From Citrobacter sp. Cu233 (GTDB lineage: Bacteria; Pseudomonadota; Gammaproteobacteria; Enterobacterales; Enterobacteriaceae): a stretch of DNA of 64,000 nt. Every line of letters begins with the position of its first letter. Position 1 is the stretch's first letter. Below the pieces are notes generated by a model, which saw only the letters and a program-made list of their open reading frames with translations, was not told the origin of the DNA and ran no database searches. The stretch is taken from positions 372,001-436,000 of the forward strand of contig NZ_JAOWIF010000031.1 in the NCBI RefSeq assembly GCF_030332225.1, given 5' to 3'. Of this stretch, positions 38,035 to 48,519 are shown piece after piece. A program made the position numbers and the translations under genes.

Positions 38035-39774
38035 GTGAAAATGTTTATCCAATTACGCTGGTTCTTTGTCTTGCACTGGAAACGTTATTTAGGTGCTGTC
38101 GTTATTCTTGGTATCATTACTTTTCTACAATTATTACCACCTACCATCGTGGAGCGAATTATCGATGAGGGAATGTACCATCAGGCTAATCGCACCACGA
38201 TAATAATATGGATTTCATTAATCGCTGGTTTAGCGCTTGCAATTTACATCTTACATTATATATGGCGAGTATTACTATTTGGTGCTTCTTATTATCTGGC
38301 CACTGTGTTGCGTAATCAGTTATATCAGCGATTTAGTCAGCAGTCTGCTGGGTTTTATCAACGTTATCGTACCGGTGATTTAATCGCCAGGACCACCAGT
38401 GATGTGGATAAAGTCGCATTTGCTGCTGGTGAAGGTGTATTTTCTCTGGTGGATACATTGGTGACCGGGGGCGCTGTACTGGTGGTTATGATTGTTCAAT
38501 GTGGCTGGCAGTTAACCTTATTTTCGTTGATTCCGCTACCTGTTATGGCTTTTTGTATTAAACAGTATCGTAACGCGTTACAGCAGCGTTTTAGCTCTGC
38601 ACAGACAGCCTTTTCCTCACTAAACGATGATACGCTAGATTGCCTGACCAATATCCGGTTGATTAAAGCATTTGGACTGGAAAGTCGCCAGTCGGCTCTA
38701 TTTACTGAAACGGCGGCCCGTGCAGGTAAACAGAACATGCGTGTTGCCAGGATAAATGCGTTGTTTGCACCGACCATATACCTGGCTGTTGCATGCTCCA
38801 ACTTACTGGCCGTAGGGGCGGGTTGTTGGATGATAAGTCATGATTTGCTGACGCCCGGCAAGTTAACCAGTTTCATGATGTATCTGGGATTAATGATTTG
38901 GCCAATGCTGGCTTTGGCCTGGATGTTTAACATTATTGAGAGGGGAAATGTGGCTTATGAACGAATTACAATATTGCTGAAAGAAGACCCGGTTGTTTTG
39001 GATGGTCATTTGAGGTTACCTGCGGGTCGTGGCGTTCTTGAGGTAAATATACGCTATTTTAATTATCCAGTGGGGAAAGGTTTTTCGCTGAATAATATTT
39101 TTTGTTGCCTGAAACCAGGTAAGAATTTAGGTGTATGTGGACCAACAGGGGCGGGTAAAAGTACGCTGTTGGCGTTGATTCAGCGGCATTTTGATATTTC
39201 TGAGGGCAATATTCGTTATCACTCCATACCCGTTGATAAGATTAAACTGAATGAATGGCGTGCCCGTTTATCTGTCGTTAATCAAACTGCATTCCTGTTT
39301 TCCGCTACAATCGCGGAAAATATTGCCCTGGGTAATCCACAAGCGACACAAAAGGATATTGAGTACGCTGCCAGCCTCGCGTGTATACACCAGGACATTC
39401 TCGAGCTGGCGCAGGGGTATCAGACTCAGGTGGGCGAGCGGGGAGTGAGATTATCGGGTGGACAAAAGCAGCGGATCGCTATTGCCAGAGCGTTACTAAT
39501 GCGTAGTGAGATTTTGATTCTGGACTCCGCGCTTTCCTCTGTCGATGTTCAGACTGAGTCTCAAATATTGAAAAATATAAGGTTGTGGGGGAAAGAACGC
39601 TCGTTAATTATTTGTACTCACCGCCTTAGTGGTTTGCTGGATGCCAGTGAAATATTGGTTTTGCAGGAAGGATATATTGTACAGCGGGGGAAACATGATG
39701 AGCTGGTTGCAGAAAGTGGATGGTATCAGAATATGTATCGCTATCAACAACTGGAAACAATGTTAGACAGTTAA
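38035..39774 (+). CDS. MdlA-like ABC half-transporter, unpaired
   Basis: ABC exporter half (579 aa), close to E. coli MdlA along its whole length (for example FGASYYLATVLRNQLYQRF; MMYLGLMIWPMLALAWMFN). Six membrane helices precede the ATPase: Walker A GPTGAGKSTLL, Q-loop VNQTAFLFSATIAEN, signature LSGGQKQR, Walker B ILILDSALSSVD, H-loop CTHRL. The catalytic Glu after Walker B is Ser (Asp in MdlA), so it probably hydrolyses ATP poorly alone and needs an MdlB-type partner, which is not here. The GTG at 38035 aligns with the MdlA start and has GGA 8 bases upstream. Substrate is unknown. Confidence 0.85.
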   Translation: MKMFIQLRWFFVLHWKRYLGAVVILGIITFLQLLPPTIVERIIDEGMYHQANRTTIIIWISLIAGLALAIYILHYIWRVLLFGASYYLATVLRNQLYQRFSQQSAGFYQRYRTGDLIARTTSDVDKVAFAAGEGVFSLVDTLVTGGAVLVVMIVQCGWQLTLFSLIPLPVMAFCIKQYRNALQQRFSSAQTAFSSLNDDTLDCLTNIRLIKAFGLESRQSALFTETAARAGKQNMRVARINALFAPTIYLAVACSNLLAVGAGCWMISHDLLTPGKLTSFMMYLGLMIWPMLALAWMFNIIERGNVAYERITILLKEDPVVLDGHLRLPAGRGVLEVNIRYFNYPVGKGFSLNNIFCCLKPGKNLGVCGPTGAGKSTLLALIQRHFDISEGNIRYHSIPVDKIKLNEWRARLSVVNQTAFLFSATIAENIALGNPQATQKDIEYAASLACIHQDILELAQGYQTQVGERGVRLSGGQKQRIAIARALLMRSEILILDSALSSVDVQTESQILKNIRLWGKERSLIICTHRLSGLLDASEILVLQEGYIVQRGKHDELVAESGWYQNMYRYQQLETMLDS

Positions 39775-39775
39775 T

Positions 39776-39804
39776 AAAAAACGGCCCTAAAAGAGCCGTT
39801 TTTT
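39776..39804. terminator. Bidirectional terminator between the ABC gene and rplY
   Basis: AAAAAACGGCCCT, loop AAA, AGAGCCGTTTTTT. The stem has one C-A mismatch on the plus strand that becomes a G-U wobble on the minus strand, so it suits rplY transcripts best. It marks the right edge of the accessory block. Confidence 0.85.
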
Positions 39805-39810
39805 GTTTTC

Positions 39811-39877
39811 GAAAATCTGCTACCGACTCCAAACCTATTGCTGATAAGCAAAGGGCATTGTGTGAGGGCAGATTTTC
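39811..39877 (-). other. Structured rplY 3' UTR
   Basis: GAAAATCTGC (39811-39820) and GCAGATTTTC (39868-39877) are perfect inverted arms 47 bases apart. A small internal hairpin, TTGCTGATAAGCAA (39838-39851), lies between them. The element lies between the rplY stop and its terminator, and resembles a 3'-UTR-derived small RNA in layout only. Confidence 0.4.
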
Positions 39878-39893
39878 TTCAACTTGTTGGCGA

Positions 39894-40178
<285 letters not shown>

Positions 40179-40302
40179 TTAAATCTCTCTTTAATAATTC
40201 CTGCTACAGGCGACCCAGCAACAGGTAAGTGATCTGCTTTGCGTATGCAAAAGCGGGCGAGATTCTATACTCAAACGGCTGGTACATCAATCAAAAGTAC
40301 GA

Positions 40303-42063
40303 TTAACCGCGTAATTCATGTGCCCGCCGGAAACGACCTTCATAGTCGAAGACCTTTTCACGTACCTGCCAGTACTGGCCTTTCATGCGCGCCACCACAA
40401 AATCAGGATGCCGCAGTAGGGCCTGTTGGGCGAGGATATCGGCGGCGGTTATCCAGCGTAAAGGCACTCCGGGGGTACGGGTATGTGGGCGAATAAACAG
40501 CTGTTCAAAGGCCGTTCGCTGCGCGGGCGAGTGTAAGCGAAAGCGCTCGCTGACGTCGGCGCCATCTTCATCGTAATAGGTGATTTTCAGCCATTCGCCT
40601 TTTTCATCCTGGCCGTTTTGTAACACCATGCCGCTACAGCGCAGAACCAGCGCATCTTTGAGCCTGAGCGCGGCTTTCAGCATATCATCCGGATCGACCA
40701 GTACCGTATTGCACTCGCGGCAGCGGCGAGCAGCAATATCATTTTCCGCATTACACTGCGGACAGTTTTTAAAACGAAAGCGGAAATCGCACTGCTCGCG
40801 ATGACCGTCATCATCTTCAAACCATCCCTGGCAGCGACGGCCAAAGTGTTCGATCAGTGTGCCATCAGCGGTTGTTTTCCCCCAGAAAGTGTTAGCAAAT
40901 CCGCAGGCAGGGCAGAATACCTGCACCGGAACGTTGTCACTTTTCCCTTTGGGCGCCCCCACTTCCGGGGCGTACAGATCGTGCGGATTCCCGGCGTAAT
41001 CAAGGATCAGACAGTCAGTTTTCCCCGGAGCCAGGCGCAACCCGCGTCCAACGATTTGTTGGTACAAGCTGACCGACTCGGTTGGGCGCAGGATGGCTAT
41101 CAGATCAACATGTGGGGCGTCAAATCCGGTGGTTAAGACCGCAACGTTAACCAGATAGCGAAAGCGCTGTGATTTGAAGTCTTCGATTAATACATCACGT
41201 TCCGATCCCGGTGTCTCTCCGGTGATAAGCGCCGCATCATCAGCAGGCAGCAGGCCGACAATCTCTTTGGCGTGCTCAACGGTAGCGGCGAAAATCATTA
41301 CCCCTTTGCGCGTCTGAGCAAACTCAACAATCTGACTGATAATATGCGGTGTTATTCGTTGTTGTTTTTTCAGCTCCCGATTAAGGTCGGCTTCACTGAA
41401 CAGGCCATTACTCTGCGCCTGCAGGCGGCTGAAATCATATTGTACGACCGGCATATCGAGGCGCTCAGGCGGCGTCAGATAACCGTGCTTTATCATGTAG
41501 CGCAGCGGCAATTCATAAATGCAATCGCGAAATAACGCTTTTTCATCGCCGCGTACCATACCGTGATAATGGAAATGATAAATCCAGCCTTTGCCCAGGC
41601 GAAAAGGCGTGGCGGTGAGCCCGAGCAGGCGTAGATGAGGATTTACGTTGGTCAGGTGTGTCAGGATCTGTTGATACTGGCTCTCTTCATCATCACCAAT
41701 GCGATGGCATTCATCGACGATGAGCAGGGAGAATTCTCCCTGGAAGGCATCCAGATTACGTGCCACCGACTGAACGCTGCCAAAAACCACTTTCCCGTGG
41801 CTCTCTTTGCGCTTTAACCCGGCGGCAAAGATATCGGCTTCTAACCCCAGAGCGCAGTACTTGGCATGATTCTGCGCAACCAGCTCTTTGACATGCGCCA
41901 GTACCAATACGCGCCCACGTGCAACCCGCGCCAGTTCAGCAATAACCAGGCTTTTGCCCGCGCCAGTGGGGAGGACGATAACTGCCGGAGTGCGGTGATG
42001 GCGAAAATGGTTGAGCGTGGCATCCACGGCTTCTTTTTGGTAAGGACGAAGAGTAAAAATCAT
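40303..42063 (-). CDS. radD: RadD superfamily 2 DNA repair helicase
   Basis: SF2 ATPase (586 aa, formerly YejH) involved in double-strand break repair and interaction with SSB and RecA. Helicase motifs are visible: I in [12 protein letters not shown] as DECHR, III in LGLTATPFR, and VI in [13 protein letters not shown]. The C-terminal part carries Cys zinc motifs ([24 protein letters not shown]). Confidence 0.95.
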   Translation of the reverse strand: MIFTLRPYQKEAVDATLNHFRHHRTPAVIVLPTGAGKSLVIAELARVARGRVLVLAHVKELVAQNHAKYCALGLEADIFAAGLKRKESHGKVVFGSVQSVARNLDAFQGEFSLLIVDECHRIGDDEESQYQQILTHLTNVNPHLRLLGLTATPFRLGKGWIYHFHYHGMVRGDEKALFRDCIYELPLRYMIKHGYLTPPERLDMPVVQYDFSRLQAQSNGLFSEADLNRELKKQQRITPHIISQIVEFAQTRKGVMIFAATVEHAKEIVGLLPADDAALITGETPGSERDVLIEDFKSQRFRYLVNVAVLTTGFDAPHVDLIAILRPTESVSLYQQIVGRGLRLAPGKTDCLILDYAGNPHDLYAPEVGAPKGKSDNVPVQVFCPACGFANTFWGKTTADGTLIEHFGRRCQGWFEDDDGHREQCDFRFRFKNCPQCNAENDIAARRCRECNTVLVDPDDMLKAALRLKDALVLRCSGMVLQNGQDEKGEWLKITYYDEDGADVSERFRLHSPAQRTAFEQLFIRPHTRTPGVPLRWITAADILAQQALLRHPDFVVARMKGQYWQVREKVFDYEGRFRRAHELRG

Positions 42064-42214
42064 GGGCTCACAATATGTAACAGTCTCGCGTATAGTATGC
42101 CACGAATCTTTTTCCCTTGAGGGAAGTTGTTAGCTCGTTATACTGAGCGGAAAACGGCTCCACTTTTCGGGCATAACGCCCGATTTCCGTATTGTTACAG
42201 GCAAAATCACACTC

Positions 42215-42922
42215 ATGCGACTTGATAAATTTATCGCTCAGCAACTCGGCGTCAGCCGCGCTATTGCCGGGCGTGAGATCCGTGGTAACCGTGTTACCGT
42301 CGACGGCGAAATCGTCAGAAATAGTGCCTTTAAGCTGCTGCCAGAACATGACGTTGAATATGACGGCAATTTTCTGGTTCAACAGACTGGCCCACGCTAT
42401 TTTATGCTGAATAAGCCTCAGGGCTATGTTTGCTCCACGGATGACCCGGATCACCCGACAGTTCTCTATTTTCTCGACGAACCTGTCGCGCACAAACTGC
42501 ATGCGGCAGGACGTCTGGATATCGACACCACCGGACTGGTGTTAATGACCGACGACGGTCAGTGGTCACATCGCATTACCTCTCCGCGCCACCATTGTGA
42601 GAAGACTTATCGGGTGACACTGGAATCACCGGTGGCAGACGATACCGCTGAGCAGTTTGCCCGTGGTGTGCAATTGCATAACGAGAAAGATCTGACGAAG
42701 CCGGCTGTGCTGGAAGTGATTACGCCGACTCAGGTACGTTTGACCATCAGTGAAGGGCGCTATCATCAGGTTAAACGCATGTTTGCCGCTGTCGGGAATC
42801 ACGTTGTGGAACTGCATCGTGAACGCATCGGTGCCATCAAGCTTGATGAGGATCTGGAGCCCGGTGAATACCGTCCATTGACTGAAGAAGAAATCGCCAG
42901 CGTTAACTTAACCCCGCGTTAA
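42215..42922 (+). CDS. rsuA: RsuA 16S rRNA pseudouridine-516 synthase
   Basis: Pseudouridine synthase acting on U516 of 16S rRNA (235 aa). It has an N-terminal S4 RNA-binding domain ([19 protein letters not shown]) and a catalytic domain with the nucleophilic Asp in [14 protein letters not shown]. It is divergent from radD and lies 15 bases before bcr. Confidence 0.96.
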   Translation: MRLDKFIAQQLGVSRAIAGREIRGNRVTVDGEIVRNSAFKLLPEHDVEYDGNFLVQQTGPRYFMLNKPQGYVCSTDDPDHPTVLYFLDEPVAHKLHAAGRLDIDTTGLVLMTDDGQWSHRITSPRHHCEKTYRVTLESPVADDTAEQFARGVQLHNEKDLTKPAVLEVITPTQVRLTISEGRYHQVKRMFAAVGNHVVELHRERIGAIKLDEDLEPGEYRPLTEEEIASVNLTPR

Positions 42923-42937
42923 TATCAGGAGCTAAAT

Positions 42938-44128
42938 GTGACCACCCGGCAGAACTCTTCAATTGCCATTGTTTTTATTCTTGGCTTGTTGGCCATGTTG
43001 ATGCCGTTGTCGATCGATATGTATCTTCCGGCACTGCCGGTGATCTCTGCTCAATTTGGCGTACCGGCAGGCAGCGCGCAAATGACCCTCAGTACCTATA
43101 TTCTGGGGTTCGCGGTGGGGCAGTTGATCTATGGGCCGATGGCCGACAGCATCGGGCGTAAACCCGTGATACTGGGAGGGACTCTGGTGTTTGCGGCGGC
43201 AGCGGTCGCCTGTGCGTTGGCGCAAACTATCGATCAGTTGATCACTATGCGTTTCTTCCACGGTCTGGCGGCAGCGGCGGCAAGCGTGGTCATCAATGCC
43301 CTGATGCGCGACATCTATCCGAAGGAAGAATTCTCGCGCATGATGTCATTTGTCATGCTGGTAACGACGATTGCACCACTGATGGCGCCTATTGTGGGCG
43401 GTTGGGTGCTGGTATGGCTAAGTTGGCACTATATCTTCTGGATCCTCGCTGTGGCGGCGATTCTGGCCTCGGGGATGGTCTTTACGCTGATCAAAGAGAC
43501 CTTGCCCGTTGAGCGTCGTCAGCCGTTTCGCTTGCGTACTACTCTGGGCAACTTTGCCTCGCTGTTTCGCCACAAGCGCGTCCTGAGTTACATGCTGGCC
43601 AGTGGGTTTAGCTTTGCCGGGATGTTTTCTTTCCTGAGCGCAGGTCCCTTTGTCTATATTGAAATCAACAATGTTTCACCGCAGCATTTCGGTTATTACT
43701 TTGCACTGAACATCGTTTTCCTGTTTGTGATGACGATCATTAACAGTCGCTTTGTTCGTCGGGTTGGTGCCCTAAATATGTTCCGTACCGGGCTGTGGAT
43801 CCAGTTTGTGATGGCGTGCTGGATGGTATTCAGCGCGCTGTTCGGCATTGGATTCTGGGCACTGGTTGTCGGTGTTGCGGCGTTTGTAGGTTGCGTGTCG
43901 ATGGTGTCATCAAATGCGATGGCGGTCATTCTGGATGAGTTTCCACACATGGCCGGTACGGCCTCATCGTTAGCAGGGACGTTTCGTTTTGGCATCGGCG
44001 CTATTGTTGGCGCGCTCTTGTCGCTGGCGACCTTTAACTCAGCCTGGCCAATGATTTGGTCGATTGCGTTTTGCGCCACCAGCTCAATTCTCTTCTATCT
44101 TTACGCCAGTCGCGCTAAAAAACGGTGA
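42938..44128 (+). CDS. bcr: Bcr multidrug (bicyclomycin) efflux MFS transporter
   Basis: Twelve-helix MFS drug:H+ antiporter (396 aa) giving resistance to bicyclomycin and sulfonamides in E. coli. The motif A region [19 protein letters not shown] and antiporter motif C region are visible. The start is GTG at 42938, with TCAGGAG 9 bases upstream. It is probably co-transcribed with rsuA. Confidence 0.95.
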   Translation: MTTRQNSSIAIVFILGLLAMLMPLSIDMYLPALPVISAQFGVPAGSAQMTLSTYILGFAVGQLIYGPMADSIGRKPVILGGTLVFAAAAVACALAQTIDQLITMRFFHGLAAAAASVVINALMRDIYPKEEFSRMMSFVMLVTTIAPLMAPIVGGWVLVWLSWHYIFWILAVAAILASGMVFTLIKETLPVERRQPFRLRTTLGNFASLFRHKRVLSYMLASGFSFAGMFSFLSAGPFVYIEINNVSPQHFGYYFALNIVFLFVMTIINSRFVRRVGALNMFRTGLWIQFVMACWMVFSALFGIGFWALVVGVAAFVGCVSMVSSNAMAVILDEFPHMAGTASSLAGTFRFGIGAIVGALLSLATFNSAWPMIWSIAFCATSSILFYLYASRAKKR

Positions 44129-44460
44129 TCTAATACACAACCTGGGGGCCGTAAAGCCTCCGGAGTTGATGCATATCAACCCCAAATCCATCATTCTCCC
44201 CAGTAATGTTTATTTTATGTAAAATCAATTTATGTAAAAAGTCACATCATTGTAGTTAAAAAGGTTGAGTTAGATCGCAGAAACGAGTACATATAGCCCG
44301 CAAAGATGTCCGAAACGACGAATAAATTTAACTATCTGGCTAAGTAAGCCGCATGCGGACTGGATGTAAACGTTTACGAACTGCTAAAGACGTGTTGTCA
44401 ATGATGTGTTAATATTGGTGTAAAATAATTGTGAAGTAATTGTGCTTCCGGGGAAAGAAA
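44129..44460. other. Long bcr-yejG intergenic region
   Basis: A 332-base region without an ORF. Near the left end is an imperfect stem (GGGGGC...GCCTCC, 44144-44160). A perfect FNR palindrome follows at 44166-44179. The rest is AT-rich leader with no recognised terminator before yejG. Confidence 0.55.
44166..44214 (+). promoter_or_regulatory. Perfect FNR box and candidate promoter upstream of yejG
   Basis: TTGATGCATATCAA (44166-44179) matches the FNR consensus TTGAT-N4-ATCAA exactly. A start near 44214 would place it at -41.5, with AGTAAT (44202-44207) as a 4/6 -10. The nearest downstream gene on this strand is yejG, about 250 bases further. Confidence 0.55.
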
Positions 44461-44805
44461 GTGACTACATTACAACTCTCAATCGTTCATCGCCTGCCAC
44501 AGTGCTATCGTTGGTCGGTGGGTTTCGCAGGTTCAAAGGTTGAACCGATTCCGCAAAATGGCCAAAGTACAGAAAATAGTCTGGTAGCGTTAAAATTACT
44601 CAGTCCCGATGGTGACAGTGCGTGGTCAGTCATGCATAAACTCAGCCAGGCGCTTAGCGATATTGAAGTTCCTTGTTCCGTACTGGAATGTGAAGGGGAA
44701 CCGTGTCTGTTTGTGAATCGCCAGGATGAGTTTGCCGCGACCTGCAGGCTGAAAAATTTCGGCGTGGCCATTGCAGAACCTTTTTCAAACAACAATCCGT
44801 TTTGA
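44461..44805 (+). CDS. yejG: YejG, conserved protein
   Basis: Conserved enteric protein (114 aa) of unknown biochemical function, with no membrane helix or signal peptide. The GTG at 44461 ([13 protein letters not shown]) is chosen because it matches the family start and has GGGGAAAGAAA ahead of it; the frame extends to a TTG at 44440 without support. It is convergent with yejF, with 3 bases between stops. Confidence 0.92.
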   Translation: MTTLQLSIVHRLPQCYRWSVGFAGSKVEPIPQNGQSTENSLVALKLLSPDGDSAWSVMHKLSQALSDIEVPCSVLECEGEPCLFVNRQDEFAATCRLKNFGVAIAEPFSNNNPF

Positions 44806-44808
44806 GCG

Positions 44809-46398
44809 TCAGCTTAGCGCGAGCAGCTGACGCGTATAGGCCTGTTGTGGCGCGTTAAATACGTGCTCGCATTGCCCCTGCTCCACGACCTCTCCCTGCC
44901 GCAACACAATAACCTGATGGCATAACGCACGTACAACATGCAAATCATGGCTGATAAAGATATAGGCCAGACGATGCTTTTCCTGTAAGGACTTTAGCAG
45001 TGTAAGGATTTGCGCCTGTACGGTTCTGTCGAGCGAGGATGTCGGCTCATCCAGAATGATCAGCGAGGGTTTGAGAATCAATGCCCTGGCAATGGCTATG
45101 CGCTGGCGTTGACCACCGGAAAACTCTGCAGGATAACGATGGCGGGTTTCGCTATCGAGTCCGACTTCAGCCATCACTGTTTTTACCTGCGCTTCTCGCT
45201 GTTCAGCCGAAAGTGTTGGCTGGTGAACGCGCAATCCCTCTTCAATAATTTGTAATACGCTCAAACGCGGATTCAGTGAAGAGTTGGGGTCCTGAAAGAC
45301 AACCTGCATGCGGTGACGTACTGGCAACAGTTGGCGACGATTTAAGGTATGCAGCGCCAGACCATCGAACACAATACTGCCTTGCGATGTGATTAATCGC
45401 AGCAGCGCCAGACCGGTGGTACTTTTCCCGGATCCTGATTCTCCCACCAGCCCCAGTGTTTCACCGGGCCTGAGGGAAAAACTGACGTTGTTAACCACCA
45501 CGTTATGATCCACCACGCGCTTGAGGATACCCTTACGTACAGGAAAGGCGACGCTGAGCCCATTCACTTCCAGTAATGGCGGTTGTCCGGCGGGTAAAGG
45601 GACTGGAGCGCCAGAGGGTTCACTATTTAACAGTTTCTGTGTGTAGGCATGTGTTGGTGCAGCAAGCAGTGGCTCGGCACGGTTTTGTTCAACGCATTGA
45701 CCGTTCTGCATGACGGCAATGGAATCGGCCAGCTTTCTCACGATGCTGAGATTATGAGTGATGAACAGCAATCCCATGTTCAGCTCACGCTGCAATTCTC
45801 GCAGCAGCTGCAGAATTTGCGCCTGCACAGAGACATCCAGCGCGGTTGTGGGTTCGTCGGCAATCAACAGCTCCGGGCGGGTTAACAGCGCCATAGCAAT
45901 CATTACGCGCTGGCGCTCGCCGCCGGAAAGCTGGTGAGGATAATCAGTAAGGCGTTTCGCTGCATGGTGAATGCCTACACGATCCAGACAGGTCAGAATT
46001 TCTGCCCGTGCGGCTTCCCGACGCATTCCCCTATGTAAAGACAAGACTTCATAGAGCTGTTTTTCAAGGTTATGCAATGGGTTCAACGACACCATTGGCT
46101 CCTGGAAAATCATGGCAATTTTATTTCCCCGTACACCCCGAAGCGTCTGCTCGTTAGCGTGAAGTAATGATTCACCGTGAAAGCGGATATCACCGGAGAG
46201 GTACACCGCAGGTGGCGTGGGCAACAGACGCAACACCGAAAGCGCGGTGACGCTTTTACCTGAACCCGATTCACCCACCAGCGCCAGCGTTTGCCCGGCA
46301 TCAACGCGCAAAGAAAGTGTGTTGACTACAGTGCGTACGGTATCTTGTTGACGAAAACCGACTGATAAATTCTCAATGGCTAACAGAGGTTGTGTCAT
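44809..46398 (-). CDS. yejF: YejF peptide ABC importer, double ATPase
   Basis: Cytoplasmic ATPase (529 aa) of the YejABEF peptide importer, which takes up microcin C-type peptides. It has two full ATPase domains: Walker [12 protein letters not shown] and [11 protein letters not shown], signatures LSGGERQR and FSGGQRQR, and Walker [11 protein letters not shown] and [10 protein letters not shown]. The ATG at 46398 is chosen for the family length; the frame extends upstream into yejE. One base separates it from yejE. Confidence 0.95.
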   Translation of the reverse strand: MTQPLLAIENLSVGFRQQDTVRTVVNTLSLRVDAGQTLALVGESGSGKSVTALSVLRLLPTPPAVYLSGDIRFHGESLLHANEQTLRGVRGNKIAMIFQEPMVSLNPLHNLEKQLYEVLSLHRGMRREAARAEILTCLDRVGIHHAAKRLTDYPHQLSGGERQRVMIAMALLTRPELLIADEPTTALDVSVQAQILQLLRELQRELNMGLLFITHNLSIVRKLADSIAVMQNGQCVEQNRAEPLLAAPTHAYTQKLLNSEPSGAPVPLPAGQPPLLEVNGLSVAFPVRKGILKRVVDHNVVVNNVSFSLRPGETLGLVGESGSGKSTTGLALLRLITSQGSIVFDGLALHTLNRRQLLPVRHRMQVVFQDPNSSLNPRLSVLQIIEEGLRVHQPTLSAEQREAQVKTVMAEVGLDSETRHRYPAEFSGGQRQRIAIARALILKPSLIILDEPTSSLDRTVQAQILTLLKSLQEKHRLAYIFISHDLHVVRALCHQVIVLRQGEVVEQGQCEHVFNAPQQAYTRQLLALS

Positions 46399-46399
46399 C

Positions 46400-47425
46400 T
46401 TAAATCGCCTTATTGGGATCAAATGCGTCACGTACCGCTTCACCAATAAAAATCAGTAGCGATAATAAGAGGGCAACGGAGACAAACGCGGTGATCCCAA
46501 GCCACGGGGCCTGAAGGTTATTTTTACCCTGCAACAGCAATTCTCCCAGCGATGGAGAGCCGAGCGGTAATCCGAACCCGAGAAAATCCAGCGAGGTGAG
46601 CGTGGTGATTGAGGCGCATAAAATAAACGGTAAAAAGGTCAGGGCGGCAACCATCGCATTCGGCAACATATGACGCAAAATAATACTGCGATCGCTAACT
46701 CCGAGCGCTTGCGCTGCGCGAATGTAATCAAAGTTTCGGGTGCGCAGAAATTCTGCGCGTACCACGCCAACCAGACTCATCCAGCCAAACAGCACGGTGA
46801 TAGCTAATAGCCACCAGAAGTTAGGCTGAACGACGCTGGATAGCAATATAATCAGAAACAGCGTTGGCATACCGGACCACACTTCGATGAACCGTTGTCC
46901 CCACAGGTCTACCTTACCGCCATAATATCCCTGTAGTGCGCCAGCCATCACCCCCATGACGCTGGAGCACAGGGTCAGCATCAAGCCAAACAGAATTGAG
47001 ATGCGGGTGCCGTAAAGGATACGCGCCAGCACGTCACCACCATTTGCGTCAGTACCCAGCCAGTTTTGTGCAGAGGGCGGAGAAGGGAAGGGCTTATCGG
47101 TGGCAAAGTTGATGCTGGTCGCGCCGAACCGAATGGGGGCCCATAGTATCCAACCCTGGTTCTCCAGACGGTGTTGCAGCCACGGATCCTGGTAATCAGC
47201 CTTTGTTGCTAACGGGCCGCCGAAATCGCTCTCACTGTAGTTTTTAACCAGAGGGAAATACCAGCTGCCGTCATAGCGTACCAACAGCGGCTTATCATTA
47301 GCGATCAGCTCGGAACACATGCTAAGGCCAAACAACACCAAAAAAATCCATAATGACCAGTAGCCGCGGCGGTTATGACGAAAACGCGCCCAGCGGGCCT
47401 GATTGACGGGGCTTAATCGCGACAT
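46400..47425 (-). CDS. yejE: YejE peptide ABC importer permease
   Basis: Inner-membrane permease (341 aa) of YejABEF. The binding-protein-dependent transport EAA loop is visible in RAAQALGVSDRSIILRHMLPN. A long N-terminal periplasmic stretch follows the first helix. It overlaps yejB by one base. Confidence 0.95.
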   Translation of the reverse strand: MSRLSPVNQARWARFRHNRRGYWSLWIFLVLFGLSMCSELIANDKPLLVRYDGSWYFPLVKNYSESDFGGPLATKADYQDPWLQHRLENQGWILWAPIRFGATSINFATDKPFPSPPSAQNWLGTDANGGDVLARILYGTRISILFGLMLTLCSSVMGVMAGALQGYYGGKVDLWGQRFIEVWSGMPTLFLIILLSSVVQPNFWWLLAITVLFGWMSLVGVVRAEFLRTRNFDYIRAAQALGVSDRSIILRHMLPNAMVAALTFLPFILCASITTLTSLDFLGFGLPLGSPSLGELLLQGKNNLQAPWLGITAFVSVALLLSLLIFIGEAVRDAFDPNKAI

Positions 47426-48519
47426 TAGCGTCCCTCAAAATCAATACGAGGATCGACCAACGTATAGCTGATATCACTGAGGATATTGAGCAACAGGCCG
47501 ATCAGGGTGAAGATGTAGAGTGTGCCGAACATCACGGGATAGTCGCGCGATACGGTAGATTCATACCCCAGTAATCCCAGACCATTAAGCGAAAACATCA
47601 CTTCAATCAGCAGTGAACCGGTGAAAAACATGCTGATAAATGTGGCGGGAAATCCTGCGATTACCAGCAACATGGCATTGCGGAACACATGCTTCCATAG
47701 AATATTTTTCTCACTAACGCCTTTGGCACGCGCAGTCACGACATACTGCTTACGTACCTCATCCAGAAATGAGTTTTTAGTCAGCATGGTCAGCGCGGCG
47801 AACCCACCCACCACGGTTGCCAGCACCGGCAGGGTAATGTGCCACAGATAATCGGTCATTTTTTGATACCAGGGCAGGGCGTCAAAATTAGCGGAAACGA
47901 GCCCACGTAGCGGGAACAGGTCGTAATAGCTGCCCCCGGCAAAAAAGACGATCAATAAAATGGCAAACAGGAAGGCGGGGATGGCATAGCCGATGATAAT
48001 AAATGCGCTGCTCCAGACGTCAAAACGACTGCCGTTGTGGACTGCTTTGCGGATACCAAGTGGAATCGACACCAGATAGATGATGAGTGTACTCCAGAGC
48101 CCCAGGGTAACAGACACCGGGAGGCTGTCTTTGATGAGCGTAAGAACAGAGGCGCTGCGAAACAGACTGTCGCCAAAATCAAAACGGATATAGTCCCAGA
48201 GCATCTTGAAATAGCGTTCATGAATGGGTTTATCGAATCCGTAGCGACGGGTAATTTCCGCAATAACCTCCGGGTCAAGTCCCCGGCCGCCACGGTAGTT
48301 ACTGTCGCTGATATTCCCAACGCCGGTTTGCGCGTGGCTGGCGCGAACACCTTCGCTGCCCGCACCGGGCAACGCACCGTTTTGTCCGAACTCAATGGCG
48401 GCGACGGCCTGCTCAACAGGACCGCCAGGTGCAATCTGTACGATGAAAAAGTTGATCGTAATGATGGCCCAGAGCGTTGGGATCACCAGCAGCAGACGTC
48501 GAATCAGATAAGCGCCCAT
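47425..48519 (-). CDS. yejB: YejB peptide ABC importer permease
   Basis: Inner-membrane permease (364 aa) paired with YejE. It has the EAA loop [21 protein letters not shown] and DppB-like helices, beginning [19 protein letters not shown]. It lies directly after yejA with no gap. Confidence 0.95.
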   Translation of the reverse strand: MGAYLIRRLLLVIPTLWAIITINFFIVQIAPGGPVEQAVAAIEFGQNGALPGAGSEGVRASHAQTGVGNISDSNYRGGRGLDPEVIAEITRRYGFDKPIHERYFKMLWDYIRFDFGDSLFRSASVLTLIKDSLPVSVTLGLWSTLIIYLVSIPLGIRKAVHNGSRFDVWSSAFIIIGYAIPAFLFAILLIVFFAGGSYYDLFPLRGLVSANFDALPWYQKMTDYLWHITLPVLATVVGGFAALTMLTKNSFLDEVRKQYVVTARAKGVSEKNILWKHVFRNAMLLVIAGFPATFISMFFTGSLLIEVMFSLNGLGLLGYESTVSRDYPVMFGTLYIFTLIGLLLNILSDISYTLVDPRIDFEGR

